A DNA stretch of 9,966 nt from assembly GCA_046542255.1 (NCBI GenBank), contig JBKHBT010000111.1, positions 1-9,966 of the forward strand, written 5' to 3'. Positions 1 through 6,633 of the stretch are shown here, one piece after another (the stretch's first letter is position 1; every line of letters starts with the position of its first letter). This DNA comes from JBKHBT01 sp046542255 (GTDB lineage: Bacteria > UBP14 > UBA6098 > JBKHBT01). The notes beneath the pieces are model-generated. The model saw nothing but the letters and a program-made list of their open reading frames with translations. It was not told the origin of the DNA and ran no database searches. The position numbers were made by a program, and so were the translations under genes.

Positions 1-2
1 GA

Positions 3-56
3 TCGGAAGGTTTAGTTTGGGATGGTGATGTGGGTTGTTCAGGATCGACTAAATAA
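3..56 (+). CDS. C-terminal tail of an upstream gene (partial)
   Basis: The third frame is open from the window edge to a TAA at 54-56 and encodes 17 residues ending GCSGSTK. The other two forward frames close earlier, at 13-15 and 26-28. A terminator hairpin begins right at this stop, which is where the end of a gene is expected. The fragment is too short to assign to a family, and a chance open frame of this length cannot be excluded. Confidence 0.35.
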   Translation, partial: SEGLVWDGDVGCSGSTK

Positions 57-86
57 AAATCCCCTGCTACTAACCGGGGATTTTTT
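55..86 (+). terminator. Rho-independent terminator
   Basis: A perfect 10-bp inverted repeat (AAAAATCCCC at 55-64, GGGGATTTTT at 76-85) encloses an 11-nt loop and ends in a T run (81-86). Because the 5' arm begins with an A run, the hairpin could also terminate minus-strand transcription. It separates the upstream gene from the RM operon. Confidence 0.85.
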
Positions 87-375
87 GTATTTTGTTTACT
101 TTGCGGTCTATTTGCCGAATAGAGCATCTCGAATATGTTATATACTGCTCCCATTTTAGCTAAGATGTGTTATCCTTAGATTACAGACAATGCGCTGCTG
201 GGCATTGTCATACTTTTCAGGCTAAAATATTAGTAAAGCCTTTTGCTAAATATTAAGTATTATTCATATCATAAACATGGCTTTAAAACAGAAAAAAGCC
301 AAGATTTTTTGCGTGAACGCTTTCTATTTTATATGGCTAATAAATTAATACATAGTATGTTTCGACTCAAAACCA
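87..375. other. Non-coding spacer with inverted repeats
   Basis: I find no credible gene on either strand. Visible structures are a perfect 8-bp inverted repeat with an 8-nt loop (GACAATGC at 186-193, GCATTGTC at 202-209); an imperfect AT-rich inverted repeat at 226-254; and a 7-bp hairpin (TGGCTTT at 278-284, AAAGCCA at 295-301) followed by six Ts at 305-310, which could be a weak terminator. Any of these could be a protein-binding site or degraded sequence. None matches a riboswitch or small RNA that I recognise. Confidence 0.5.
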
Positions 376-403
376 TTGACACACATCTCTCCAATACTAT
401 ATT
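376..403 (+). promoter_or_regulatory. Sigma-70-type promoter of the RM operon
   Basis: A consensus -35 box TTGACA (376-381) is followed after 16 bp by TATATT (398-403), five of six matches to the -10 consensus. Transcription would start near 410 and leave a leader of about 60 nt before the hsdM ATG. No other equally good promoter is visible near any downstream gene, which fits one operon transcript. Confidence 0.65.
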
Positions 404-458
404 TAACAAGATATGAAAAACTCCATAACCCAAAAATGCTCGAAAAATTTTATTAGAT

Positions 459-468
459 AGGAAATAAA
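459..468 (+). promoter_or_regulatory. Ribosome binding site of hsdM
   Basis: AGGA (459-462) lies 6 nt upstream of the ATG at 469. It supports that start, which also gives the N-terminus MALKKSHIYSSLW typical of this HsdM family. Confidence 0.6.
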
Positions 469-3066
469 ATGGCTCTTAAAAAATCGCATATCTATTCATC
501 GCTCTGGCAAAGCTGTGACCAGCTTCGCGGTGGCATGGATGCTTCTTTGTATAAAGACTATATCCTGACGCTGCTTTTTGTTAAATATGTTTCCGATAAA
601 TATAAAGGCCAGAAATATGGCGCAATTAAAATCCCCGAAAATGGAAGTTTCGATGATATTGTGAAGCTTAAGGGAGCTAATAATATCGGTGATGAAATGA
701 ACAAGGTCATTAAGAAACTCGCTGAGAAAAATGACCTTCGAAGCGTCCTGGATACAGATTTTAATGATGATGAAAAACTCGGCCGCGGAAAAGATAAAGT
801 CGATCGATTGACTAAACTGGTCGGGATATTCGAAAAAATAGACTTTCGTGCAAACCGCGCACAGGGCGATGACCTGCTCGGTGATGCCTATGAATATCTT
901 ATGCGGAATTTTGCTACTCAATCCGGTAAGAGCAAAGGGCAATTCTATACTCCGGCCGAAGTATCGAGAATAATGGCGAAAGTCATCGGGATGAGAAATG
1001 CAAAAGACATTACCCAACCAACATTATACGACCCACTCTGTGGTTCTGGTTCGCTTTTGATTAAAGCCGCTAATGAAGCCGATGTCAAAACCCTCGCCAT
1101 CTATGGACAGGAAAATGACGTTGCAACCTGGCGAGTTTCCAGGATGAATATGATACTTCACGATCACGCTTCGGCCGATATTTGGCGAGGAAATACATTG
1201 ACCGAACCACATTTCCATCAAAATGATAATGATGAGAAACTTAAAACCTTCGATTTCGCTGTTGCTAATCCGCCCTTTTCTCAGAAAAATTGGACTAATG
1301 GGCTTAATCCCGAAAATGATGAGTTTGGCCGTTTCGAATATGGAATACCACCATCTAAAAATGGCGATTATGCCTTTCTACTGCATTTTATAAAATCGCT
1401 CAAAAGCACAGGAAAAGGCGCAGTTATTCTTCCGCATGGTGTTTTGTTCCGGGGCAATCGTGAAGCTAATATCAGGAAAAATCTGCTGAAGCGCGGATTG
1501 ATAAAAGGAATTATCGGGCTTCCTGCTAATCTATTCTATGGCACAGGTATTCCGGCTTGCATTATAATTATCGATAAGCAAAATTCTGCCAGCCGTAAAG
1601 GCATATTCATGATTGATGCAAGCAAAGGATTTATCAAAGATGGCAATAAAAACAGGCTTCGTGAGCAGGATATTTTCAAAATAGTCGAGGTTTTCAATGA
1701 GCAAATCGAAGCCGATGGCTATTCTCGAATGGTGCCGATTGCAGAAATCGCAAGCGAAACAAATGATTATAATCTGAATATTCCAAGATATATCGATTCT
1801 TCCGAAGAAGAAGACCAGCACGATTTGCAGGCTCATCTTTCCGGCGGAATACCTGATTATGACATCGAAAGCCTTAGCGAATATTGGAAAGTCTTCCCGA
1901 ATCTAAGAAATACACTTTTCGAAAACATCGCTCGCGAAGGTTATAGCAAAATAAAGGTCGAAAGCCAGAAAATCAAACAAGCCATACTGGAACATCAAGA
2001 TTTCAAGAAATATCATGATAAGCTTGATGCTGTCTATGATAAATGGCATAAAAACAATTCGGAAAAACTGGGAAATATCAAACTCGACGATAAACCACAA
2101 ATGATTATTGATGAGCTTGCCGACGGGCTTGTAATATTCTATATAGATATTCCGCTTCTATCTAAATATGACATCTATCAGGTGCTTATGGACTATTGGA
2201 ATGAAGATATGGAGGACGATGTTTTTCTAATTTCAGCCGATGGCATGGACTATTGGAATGAAGATATGCACCAAATTTCTGCCAATGGCTGGGAATCGGG
2301 CAAAATCCTTCGCGCTCCAGAAGACAAAGAAACACCACATTTCTCGATTAAAAAAGGAAGGAAAACTGTCAAGCTGGTCGGTGAGATTATATATCCAAAG
2401 CATATTATTGATAGATTTTTCAATGATGAATATCATAAAGTCAATCAACTGGAAGATGAAATATCCAGCCTATCGCAAAAAATCGAGGAATTTGAAGAAG
2501 AACATAGCGATGACGGCGGCGCACTCGATGGCCTTGAAGGCACAAGAGGAATTAGCAAGACAAATGTACTCGATAGAGTGATGGAGATAAAAGACGAACT
2601 TATGAAAGTCTTCTTGCCAAAAAGCGATAAGTACAAAATCGCAAGCTCAATCAAAAAAACATCTTTCGAGACAATGGACTGGGAAAAAGGCATCGAGGAC
2701 GAAGAAGGCTATTTCGAAGAGCTGGATATTCTTCATCAATATTTGAACCTTCTGGCAGATGAAAAAGATAAAAAGAAAAATCATAAAAAAGCCGAAGCCC
2801 AGCTATACAAGCAAGTTGCAGAAAAATACTCCAAATTAACAATAGAAGAAATAGAAGAGATTATTATCGAAGATAAATGGTTTACCGATATTAAAACCGG
2901 AATAGACAGCCAATTGCAAAGCATAATACAAAGGCTTTCGGCAAGAATAAAAGAGCTGGACGAAAGATATAAACAGCCACTACCCGAAATAGAAAAAGAA
3001 ATTAGCCAGCTCAACAAAAAAGTAAAAAAACATCTCGAAAAAATGGGACTGGCCTTAGATGACTGA
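469..3066 (+). CDS. hsdM: Type I restriction-modification DNA methyltransferase subunit HsdM
   Basis: HsdM transfers a methyl group from S-adenosylmethionine to the N6 of adenine in the site chosen by HsdS. The 865-residue protein has a helical N-terminal HsdM_N domain (about residues 8-145), the conserved segment GQFYTPAEVSRIM (157-169), SAM-binding motif I DPLCGSGS (188-195) and catalytic motif IV NPPF (267-270). The family signature FGRFEYGIPPSKNGDYAFLLH follows at 286-306. The C-terminal third (about 480-865) is charged and partly coiled-coil (for example 655-680), as in the long-HsdM subfamily with MALKKS-type N-termini. All core methylase motifs are intact, so it should be active. Oddity: residues 574-592 (MDYWNEDMEDDVFLISADG) are partly repeated at 593-607 (MDYWNEDMHQISANG), an in-frame duplication. 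The stop overlaps the hsdS start by 8 bp. Confidence 0.97.
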   Translation: MALKKSHIYSSLWQSCDQLRGGMDASLYKDYILTLLFVKYVSDKYKGQKYGAIKIPENGSFDDIVKLKGANNIGDEMNKVIKKLAEKNDLRSVLDTDFNDDEKLGRGKDKVDRLTKLVGIFEKIDFRANRAQGDDLLGDAYEYLMRNFATQSGKSKGQFYTPAEVSRIMAKVIGMRNAKDITQPTLYDPLCGSGSLLIKAANEADVKTLAIYGQENDVATWRVSRMNMILHDHASADIWRGNTLTEPHFHQNDNDEKLKTFDFAVANPPFSQKNWTNGLNPENDEFGRFEYGIPPSKNGDYAFLLHFIKSLKSTGKGAVILPHGVLFRGNREANIRKNLLKRGLIKGIIGLPANLFYGTGIPACIIIIDKQNSASRKGIFMIDASKGFIKDGNKNRLREQDIFKIVEVFNEQIEADGYSRMVPIAEIASETNDYNLNIPRYIDSSEEEDQHDLQAHLSGGIPDYDIESLSEYWKVFPNLRNTLFENIAREGYSKIKVESQKIKQAILEHQDFKKYHDKLDAVYDKWHKNNSEKLGNIKLDDKPQMIIDELADGLVIFYIDIPLLSKYDIYQVLMDYWNEDMEDDVFLISADGMDYWNEDMHQISANGWESGKILRAPEDKETPHFSIKKGRKTVKLVGEIIYPKHIIDRFFNDEYHKVNQLEDEISSLSQKIEEFEEEHSDDGGALDGLEGTRGISKTNVLDRVMEIKDELMKVFLPKSDKYKIASSIKKTSFETMDWEKGIEDEEGYFEELDILHQYLNLLADEKDKKKNHKKAEAQLYKQVAEKYSKLTIEEIEEIIIEDKWFTDIKTGIDSQLQSIIQRLSARIKELDERYKQPLPEIEKEISQLNKKVKKHLEKMGLALDD
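2188..2289 (+). repeat. Imperfect in-frame tandem duplication inside hsdM
   Basis: A 24-bp block encoding MDYWNEDM occurs exactly at 2188-2211 and again at 2245-2268, a period of 57 bp. The sequences that follow each copy are related but diverged (EDDVFLISADG after the first, HQISANG after the second). The reading frame is preserved. From memory, homologues carry a single copy that runs directly into a GW motif, so the second unit looks like the insertion. Confidence 0.8.
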
Positions 3067-4339
3067 AAAAAAAATACCCGAAGGATATAAGAAGACTGAG
3101 ATTGGGGTTATTCCGGAGGATTGGGAAGTAAAAAAATTAAAAGAAGTCCGTAACACATTAGATAATTGGAGCTATACAGGTGGACCTTTCGGCTCTGATC
3201 TGCAGACTAAGCACTATACAGAAAGTGGCGTAAGAATAATACAGCTCCAAAATATAGGAAAAGGTAGATTTATTGACAATGTTCGTATCTATACTAACGA
3301 AAATAAAGCCGATGAGCTAAAGGCATGCAATGTTTATCCTGGTGATATAATAATGTCGAAAATGGGTGATCCGGTTGCGAGAGCTTGCTTAGTACCCGAG
3401 GGTCAAGATCGCTACTTAATGTGCTCTGACGGCATTCGTTTGCAAGTTGATACTAAATCTTATAATACTTCATTTATCCATGACTTCATAAATTCAGCCT
3501 TTTTTCTTTCTCAAGCATCAAATGCAAGTACAGGGTCAACTAGACTAAGAATAGGACTAAAGCAATTAGCAAACCTTCCAATCCCAATCCCCCCCAAAAA
3601 AGAACAAACCGCCATCGCCGAAGCACTTTCGGACATCGATGAGCTTATCCAGTCATTGGATAAATTGATTGCCAAGAAGCGCGATATAAAACTCGCCACA
3701 ATGCAACAGCTCCTAACCGGCAAAACAAGGCTGCCCGGCTTTAGCGGGGAGTGGGAGGAGAAGAGGCTTGGGGATGTTATCTCTCTTAAAAGTGGCTATT
3801 CCTTTAAGAGTGAAAACTTTCAAGATTTTGGGCTTCCAGTCATTAGAATTGCAAATTTGAAAAATGGTACTGTTGAACCAGATCATAGTGTTTGCCATCC
3901 AGTGCTAAAAATATCAGATGAATTTATTGTTAAAAAAGATGACATTTTGATTGCTATGTCTGGTGCAACAACTGGTAAGATTGGTATCTATAAGAAGAGC
4001 TATCCTTCGTTTCTCAATCAACGAGTTGGCAAATTTGTTTGTGATTATAGAATTGTTAGAGATACATTTATATTTGGTTTTCTTAGTTCTTATATTTTCA
4101 AAACACAATTATCAGTTTTTTTAGAACAAGGTGCTCAACCGAATATTAGCGCAAAGCAAATCGAGTCTTTTAGTTTTCTGCTACCTTCTATCAAAGAACA
4201 GACCGCCATCGCCGAAATCTTATCCGATATGGACAGCGAAATCGAAGCTCTTGAAAAGCGTCGCGATAAGACAATAGCCATCAAGCAAGGTATGATGCAG
4301 GTGCTTTTGACCGGGAGGGTTCGGCTTGTGGGCAAATAA
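3059..4339 (+). CDS. hsdS: Type I restriction-modification specificity subunit HsdS
   Basis: HsdS recognises the bipartite DNA target and is the scaffold for two HsdM and, in the full enzyme, two HsdR subunits. The 426-residue protein shows the usual pattern: target recognition domain 1 (about 10-175), a central conserved helical region (about 178-240, KKEQTAIAEALSDIDELIQS to LLTGKTRLPGF), target recognition domain 2 (about 230-375) and a C-terminal conserved region (about 377-424, KEQTAIAEILSDMDSEIEAL to LLTGRVRL). The two conserved regions pair as the coiled-coil spacer that sets the distance between the half-sites. The recognition sequence cannot be read from the protein. Its ATG overlaps the end of hsdM by 8 bp, implying translational coupling. 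The gene carries an A9 run just after the start (3066-3074) and a C7-A6 tract at 3589-3601. The full-length frame is intact. Confidence 0.96.
   Translation: MTEKKIPEGYKKTEIGVIPEDWEVKKLKEVRNTLDNWSYTGGPFGSDLQTKHYTESGVRIIQLQNIGKGRFIDNVRIYTNENKADELKACNVYPGDIIMSKMGDPVARACLVPEGQDRYLMCSDGIRLQVDTKSYNTSFIHDFINSAFFLSQASNASTGSTRLRIGLKQLANLPIPIPPKKEQTAIAEALSDIDELIQSLDKLIAKKRDIKLATMQQLLTGKTRLPGFSGEWEEKRLGDVISLKSGYSFKSENFQDFGLPVIRIANLKNGTVEPDHSVCHPVLKISDEFIVKKDDILIAMSGATTGKIGIYKKSYPSFLNQRVGKFVCDYRIVRDTFIFGFLSSYIFKTQLSVFLEQGAQPNISAKQIESFSFLLPSIKEQTAIAEILSDMDSEIEALEKRRDKTIAIKQGMMQVLLTGRVRLVGK
3599..3622 (+). repeat. hsdS conserved-region repeat, copy 1
   Basis: This 24-bp segment of the central conserved region matches 4193-4216 at 23 of 24 positions, including an exact 15-bp core (3608-3622). 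Both encode KEQTAIAE. It is the DNA-level trace of the internal half-repeat of HsdS and could serve as a recombination point. Confidence 0.85.
4193..4216 (+). repeat. hsdS conserved-region repeat, copy 2
   Basis: This is the counterpart of 3599-3622, placed 594 bp downstream in the C-terminal conserved region, with the exact core at 4202-4216. Recombination between the copies would delete one recognition domain while keeping the frame, because 594 is a multiple of three. Confidence 0.85.
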
Positions 4340-4357
4340 ATTAATGCATACATAAAC

Positions 4358-4370
4358 AAGGAATATAGCC
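4358..4370 (+). promoter_or_regulatory. Ribosome binding site of the AlbA_2/GHKL gene
   Basis: AAGGA (4358-4362) lies 8 nt before the ATG at 4371. This gene is the only one in the operon separated from its predecessor by a gap (31 bp), so it has its own initiation site. No clear promoter is visible in the gap. Confidence 0.6.
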
Positions 4371-5891
4371 ATGGAAGAAAAACAAAATTATGAACGCAAA
4401 ATAAAATGGGATGATAAATATATCGAATGGATCGTTGGTTTTGCGAATGCTAATGGCGGTATTATCGATATTGGTATTGCAGATAATGGCGAAATTGTAG
4501 GCCTTGAAAATGCAAAGGATCTTCTCGAGAAGCTGCCCAATAAAATACGAGATAAGATAGGCATAATCCCCGATATTAATCTTGAGGAAGAAGATGGAAA
4601 ATCCTTTATCAAAATAGTTGTTGAACCTTATCAACATCCAGTTAGTTATAATGGGCACTATTTTTATCGAAGCGGCAGCACAAAGCAAGAACTCAAAGGC
4701 AAAGCCCTTGACCATTTTCTTCTTAGTAAATTTGGAAAAAATTGGGATGATGTTCCTTTGCCTGATATTACTATCGATGATTTGTCTCCTATTGCCTTTG
4801 AATATTTCCGTGATGGCGCATTAAGAAGCAATCGAGTATCCTCTGAAATCCTTGAAGATGATCATCAAGTGCTCATAGAGAATCTAAGGCTATATGACCA
4901 GGGACATCTCAAACGAGCAGCATATCTTCTTTTCGGAAAAGATCCGGAAAGTATGATAAATGGCTCATATATAAAGATAGGATATTTTGAATCCGATGAC
5001 GAGCTTCTATATTTTGATGAAATACACGGCAGTCTTTTTGTGCAGGCTGAAAAAGCATATGATTTACTTATTACAAAATATCTTAAAGCATATATAAACT
5101 ATGAAGGCATCCACCGACATGAGAAATACCTTTTTCCGAAAGAAGCTCTTCGAGAAGCATTATTAAACGCCATTGTTCATAAGGATTATAGTAGCAGCGT
5201 GCCGATACAGATAAGTGTTTATCCAGATAAACTTTACATCTGGAACCCTGGACAATTACCAGATAAATGGACTCTGGATAGTCTCAGGCAGAAACATCCA
5301 TCGATACCTTTCAATCCTTCTATTGCAACAGCTTTTTTCCGTTCCGGCTATATAGAATCATGGGGTCGCGGCATACACAAAATAATAAAAGAATGTATTC
5401 AATATGGAATCAAGTCACCAGTCTATAATCTTGAAATGTCTGGCCTTATGGTCGAGTTTTATGCCAACCAAGATCATATCACGGATGAAATTGTCCCAAA
5501 AACTGGGGAAAAGAAAACTAGGGAAAAGGAAAAAACTGGGGAAAAGACTAGTAAGAAAACTAGGAACGAAACTAGGAAGAAAACCGACTCTGGATCATCT
5601 GAAACCGGCACTATAAGTAAGAATGAAGCAGTTAGTCAGCAAGAATCTCGAGAAGGTGGAACTAGGAAGAAAACTAGGAAAAAGGGAACTAGGGAAAAGA
5701 CAGACATTAAAATTATTGAACTTCTCAAAGAAAAGCCTGATCTTACAATCAATGAATTATCAGAAATAATTGGTATTTCCGAAAAAGGCATCGAGTGGCA
5801 AATCGATAAATTGAAAACAACAGGCAAGCTTACAAGAGTAGGCTCTAGAAAACACGGCTACTGGCAAGTCAAGGAGCAAAAAAATGATTGA
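4371..5891 (+). CDS. AlbA_2 / GHKL-type ATP-binding protein with C-terminal winged helix
   Basis: A regulator-like protein often found between hsdS and hsdR; its job in RM is not established. Residues about 10-115 form an AlbA_2 (Schlafen-type, PF04326) putative nucleic-acid-binding domain (FANANGGIIDIGI at 24-36; FYRSGSTKQEL at 98-108). Residues about 255-365 resemble the C-terminal HATPase_c_4 module: REALLNAIVHKDY (261-273) supplies the N-box Asn, WNPGQLP (291-297) the first Gly box, and FFRSGYIESWGRGI (322-335) the second Gly box. A Lys/Thr/Arg-rich low-complexity linker (about 375-445) leads to a winged helix (about 446-500, LTINELSEIIGISEKGIEWQIDKL, with the typical ending GYWQV). This suggests a DNA-binding, ATP-responsive regulator, possibly of the locus itself; that is inference. 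Older annotations may call such proteins RecG-like, but no helicase motifs are present. Its end overlaps hsdR by 8 bp. Confidence 0.88.
   Translation: MEEKQNYERKIKWDDKYIEWIVGFANANGGIIDIGIADNGEIVGLENAKDLLEKLPNKIRDKIGIIPDINLEEEDGKSFIKIVVEPYQHPVSYNGHYFYRSGSTKQELKGKALDHFLLSKFGKNWDDVPLPDITIDDLSPIAFEYFRDGALRSNRVSSEILEDDHQVLIENLRLYDQGHLKRAAYLLFGKDPESMINGSYIKIGYFESDDELLYFDEIHGSLFVQAEKAYDLLITKYLKAYINYEGIHRHEKYLFPKEALREALLNAIVHKDYSSSVPIQISVYPDKLYIWNPGQLPDKWTLDSLRQKHPSIPFNPSIATAFFRSGYIESWGRGIHKIIKECIQYGIKSPVYNLEMSGLMVEFYANQDHITDEIVPKTGEKKTREKEKTGEKTSKKTRNETRKKTDSGSSETGTISKNEAVSQQESREGGTRKKTRKKGTREKTDIKIIELLKEKPDLTINELSEIIGISEKGIEWQIDKLKTTGKLTRVGSRKHGYWQVKEQKND
5498..5700 (+). repeat. Degenerate short repeats encoding a Lys/Thr-rich linker
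   Basis: Two clusters (5498-5585 and 5659-5700) consist of variants of ACTAGGGAAAAG or ACTGGGGAAAAG of about 12-15 bp. A 15-bp unit is identical at 5570-5584 and 5660-5674. They encode KTGEK, KTREK and KKTRKK-type residues of the flexible linker before the winged helix. The frame is kept throughout. The tract looks like an expanding and contracting simple repeat. Confidence 0.8.
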
Positions 5892-6633
5892 AGTCGGCCA
5901 AAGTGAAAGAAAAACACAAAATCGTATCATAGAGCTTTTCAAAGATAAACTTGATTATCAATATCTCGGCAATTGGCAGTATAGAAAAGACAATAGCAAT
6001 ATCGAAAAAGATATACTCAGAAAATGGCTCAAAAAAAGAAAATACTCGGATAAGATAATTGATAAAGTTTTCTTCAAAATAGAAAAAGATATTTCAATAG
6101 ACAGTATTCATAGCCTTTATGATGCCAATCAAGATTTTTATAATAGCCTTATCCATGGCGTAAATATAAAGCCAGATATTGGAGAAACGGCTATCGATGT
6201 CCATCTCATCGATTGGAATAATATCCATAATAATGAATTTGCCATTGCGGAAGAAGTAACTATAAAAGGCAAAAAACACGACAAAAGACCGGATATTGTA
6301 ATTTATATCAATGGTATCGCTATCGGCATTATCGAACTTAAAAGCACCATAAATGATGTTTCCAAAGGTATCAGGCAGAATTTCGGAAATCAAACTAAGA
6401 TATTTACTAAGGAATTTTTTGCCACTATTCAACTCCTTATGGCAGGCAATGACACACAAGGCTTAAGGTATGGCGTAATTGGGACTCCAGAGAAATATTG
6501 GCTTGAATGGAAAGAAGAAAGCAAAATTCAGGAACCTTTGGACAAAGGATTTATCCAATTATGTGATAAGCAAAGATTCTTGGAGATTATCCACGATTTT
6601 ATTGTCTTTGATAAGGGAATGAAAAAGACATGA
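5884..6633 (+). CDS. hsdR: HsdR N-terminal fragment (nuclease domain)
   Basis: This 249-residue product carries the HSDR_N endonuclease domain. A PD-(D/E)XK active site is visible as RPDIVIYINGIAIGIIELKS: Asp137, then Glu151 and Lys153. The segment TIQLLMAGNDTQGLRYG (181-197) resembles the QxxxY-type region that follows the nuclease core in this family. It ends at the TGA before any ATPase motif, so it could not translocate DNA and probably could not cleave it in the regulated type I manner. A stable stand-alone domain is possible but unproven. Confidence 0.85.
   Translation: MIEVGQSERKTQNRIIELFKDKLDYQYLGNWQYRKDNSNIEKDILRKWLKKRKYSDKIIDKVFFKIEKDISIDSIHSLYDANQDFYNSLIHGVNIKPDIGETAIDVHLIDWNNIHNNEFAIAEEVTIKGKKHDKRPDIVIYINGIAIGIIELKSTINDVSKGIRQNFGNQTKIFTKEFFATIQLLMAGNDTQGLRYGVIGTPEKYWLEWKEESKIQEPLDKGFIQLCDKQRFLEIIHDFIVFDKGMKKT
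6631..6633 (+). other. In-frame TGA interrupting hsdR
   Basis: The codon sits at full-length position 250, between KKT and RHNQYFGV. From memory, related HsdR proteins often have Cys here, and TGC or TGT to TGA is a one-base change. TGA acts as the normal stop in hsdM, the AlbA_2/GHKL gene and the metallopeptidase gene, which argues against a genome-wide reassigned code. Confidence 0.9.

Noticed and set aside
1..9. The first bases resemble part of a sequencing adapter.
   Set aside because: The match stops after nine bases and the sequence continues as a plausible gene tail. Too short to call contamination.
277..348. A 23-codon open frame starting MALKQKK, echoing the MALKKS start of hsdM.
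   Set aside because: No ribosome site, only four shared residues in an A-rich context, and the rest has no similarity to HsdM. Treated as chance.
469..3017. Several minus-strand open frames of 60-170 codons opposite hsdM.
   Set aside because: They are antisense shadows of a conserved coding frame and show no recognisable domains or ribosome sites.
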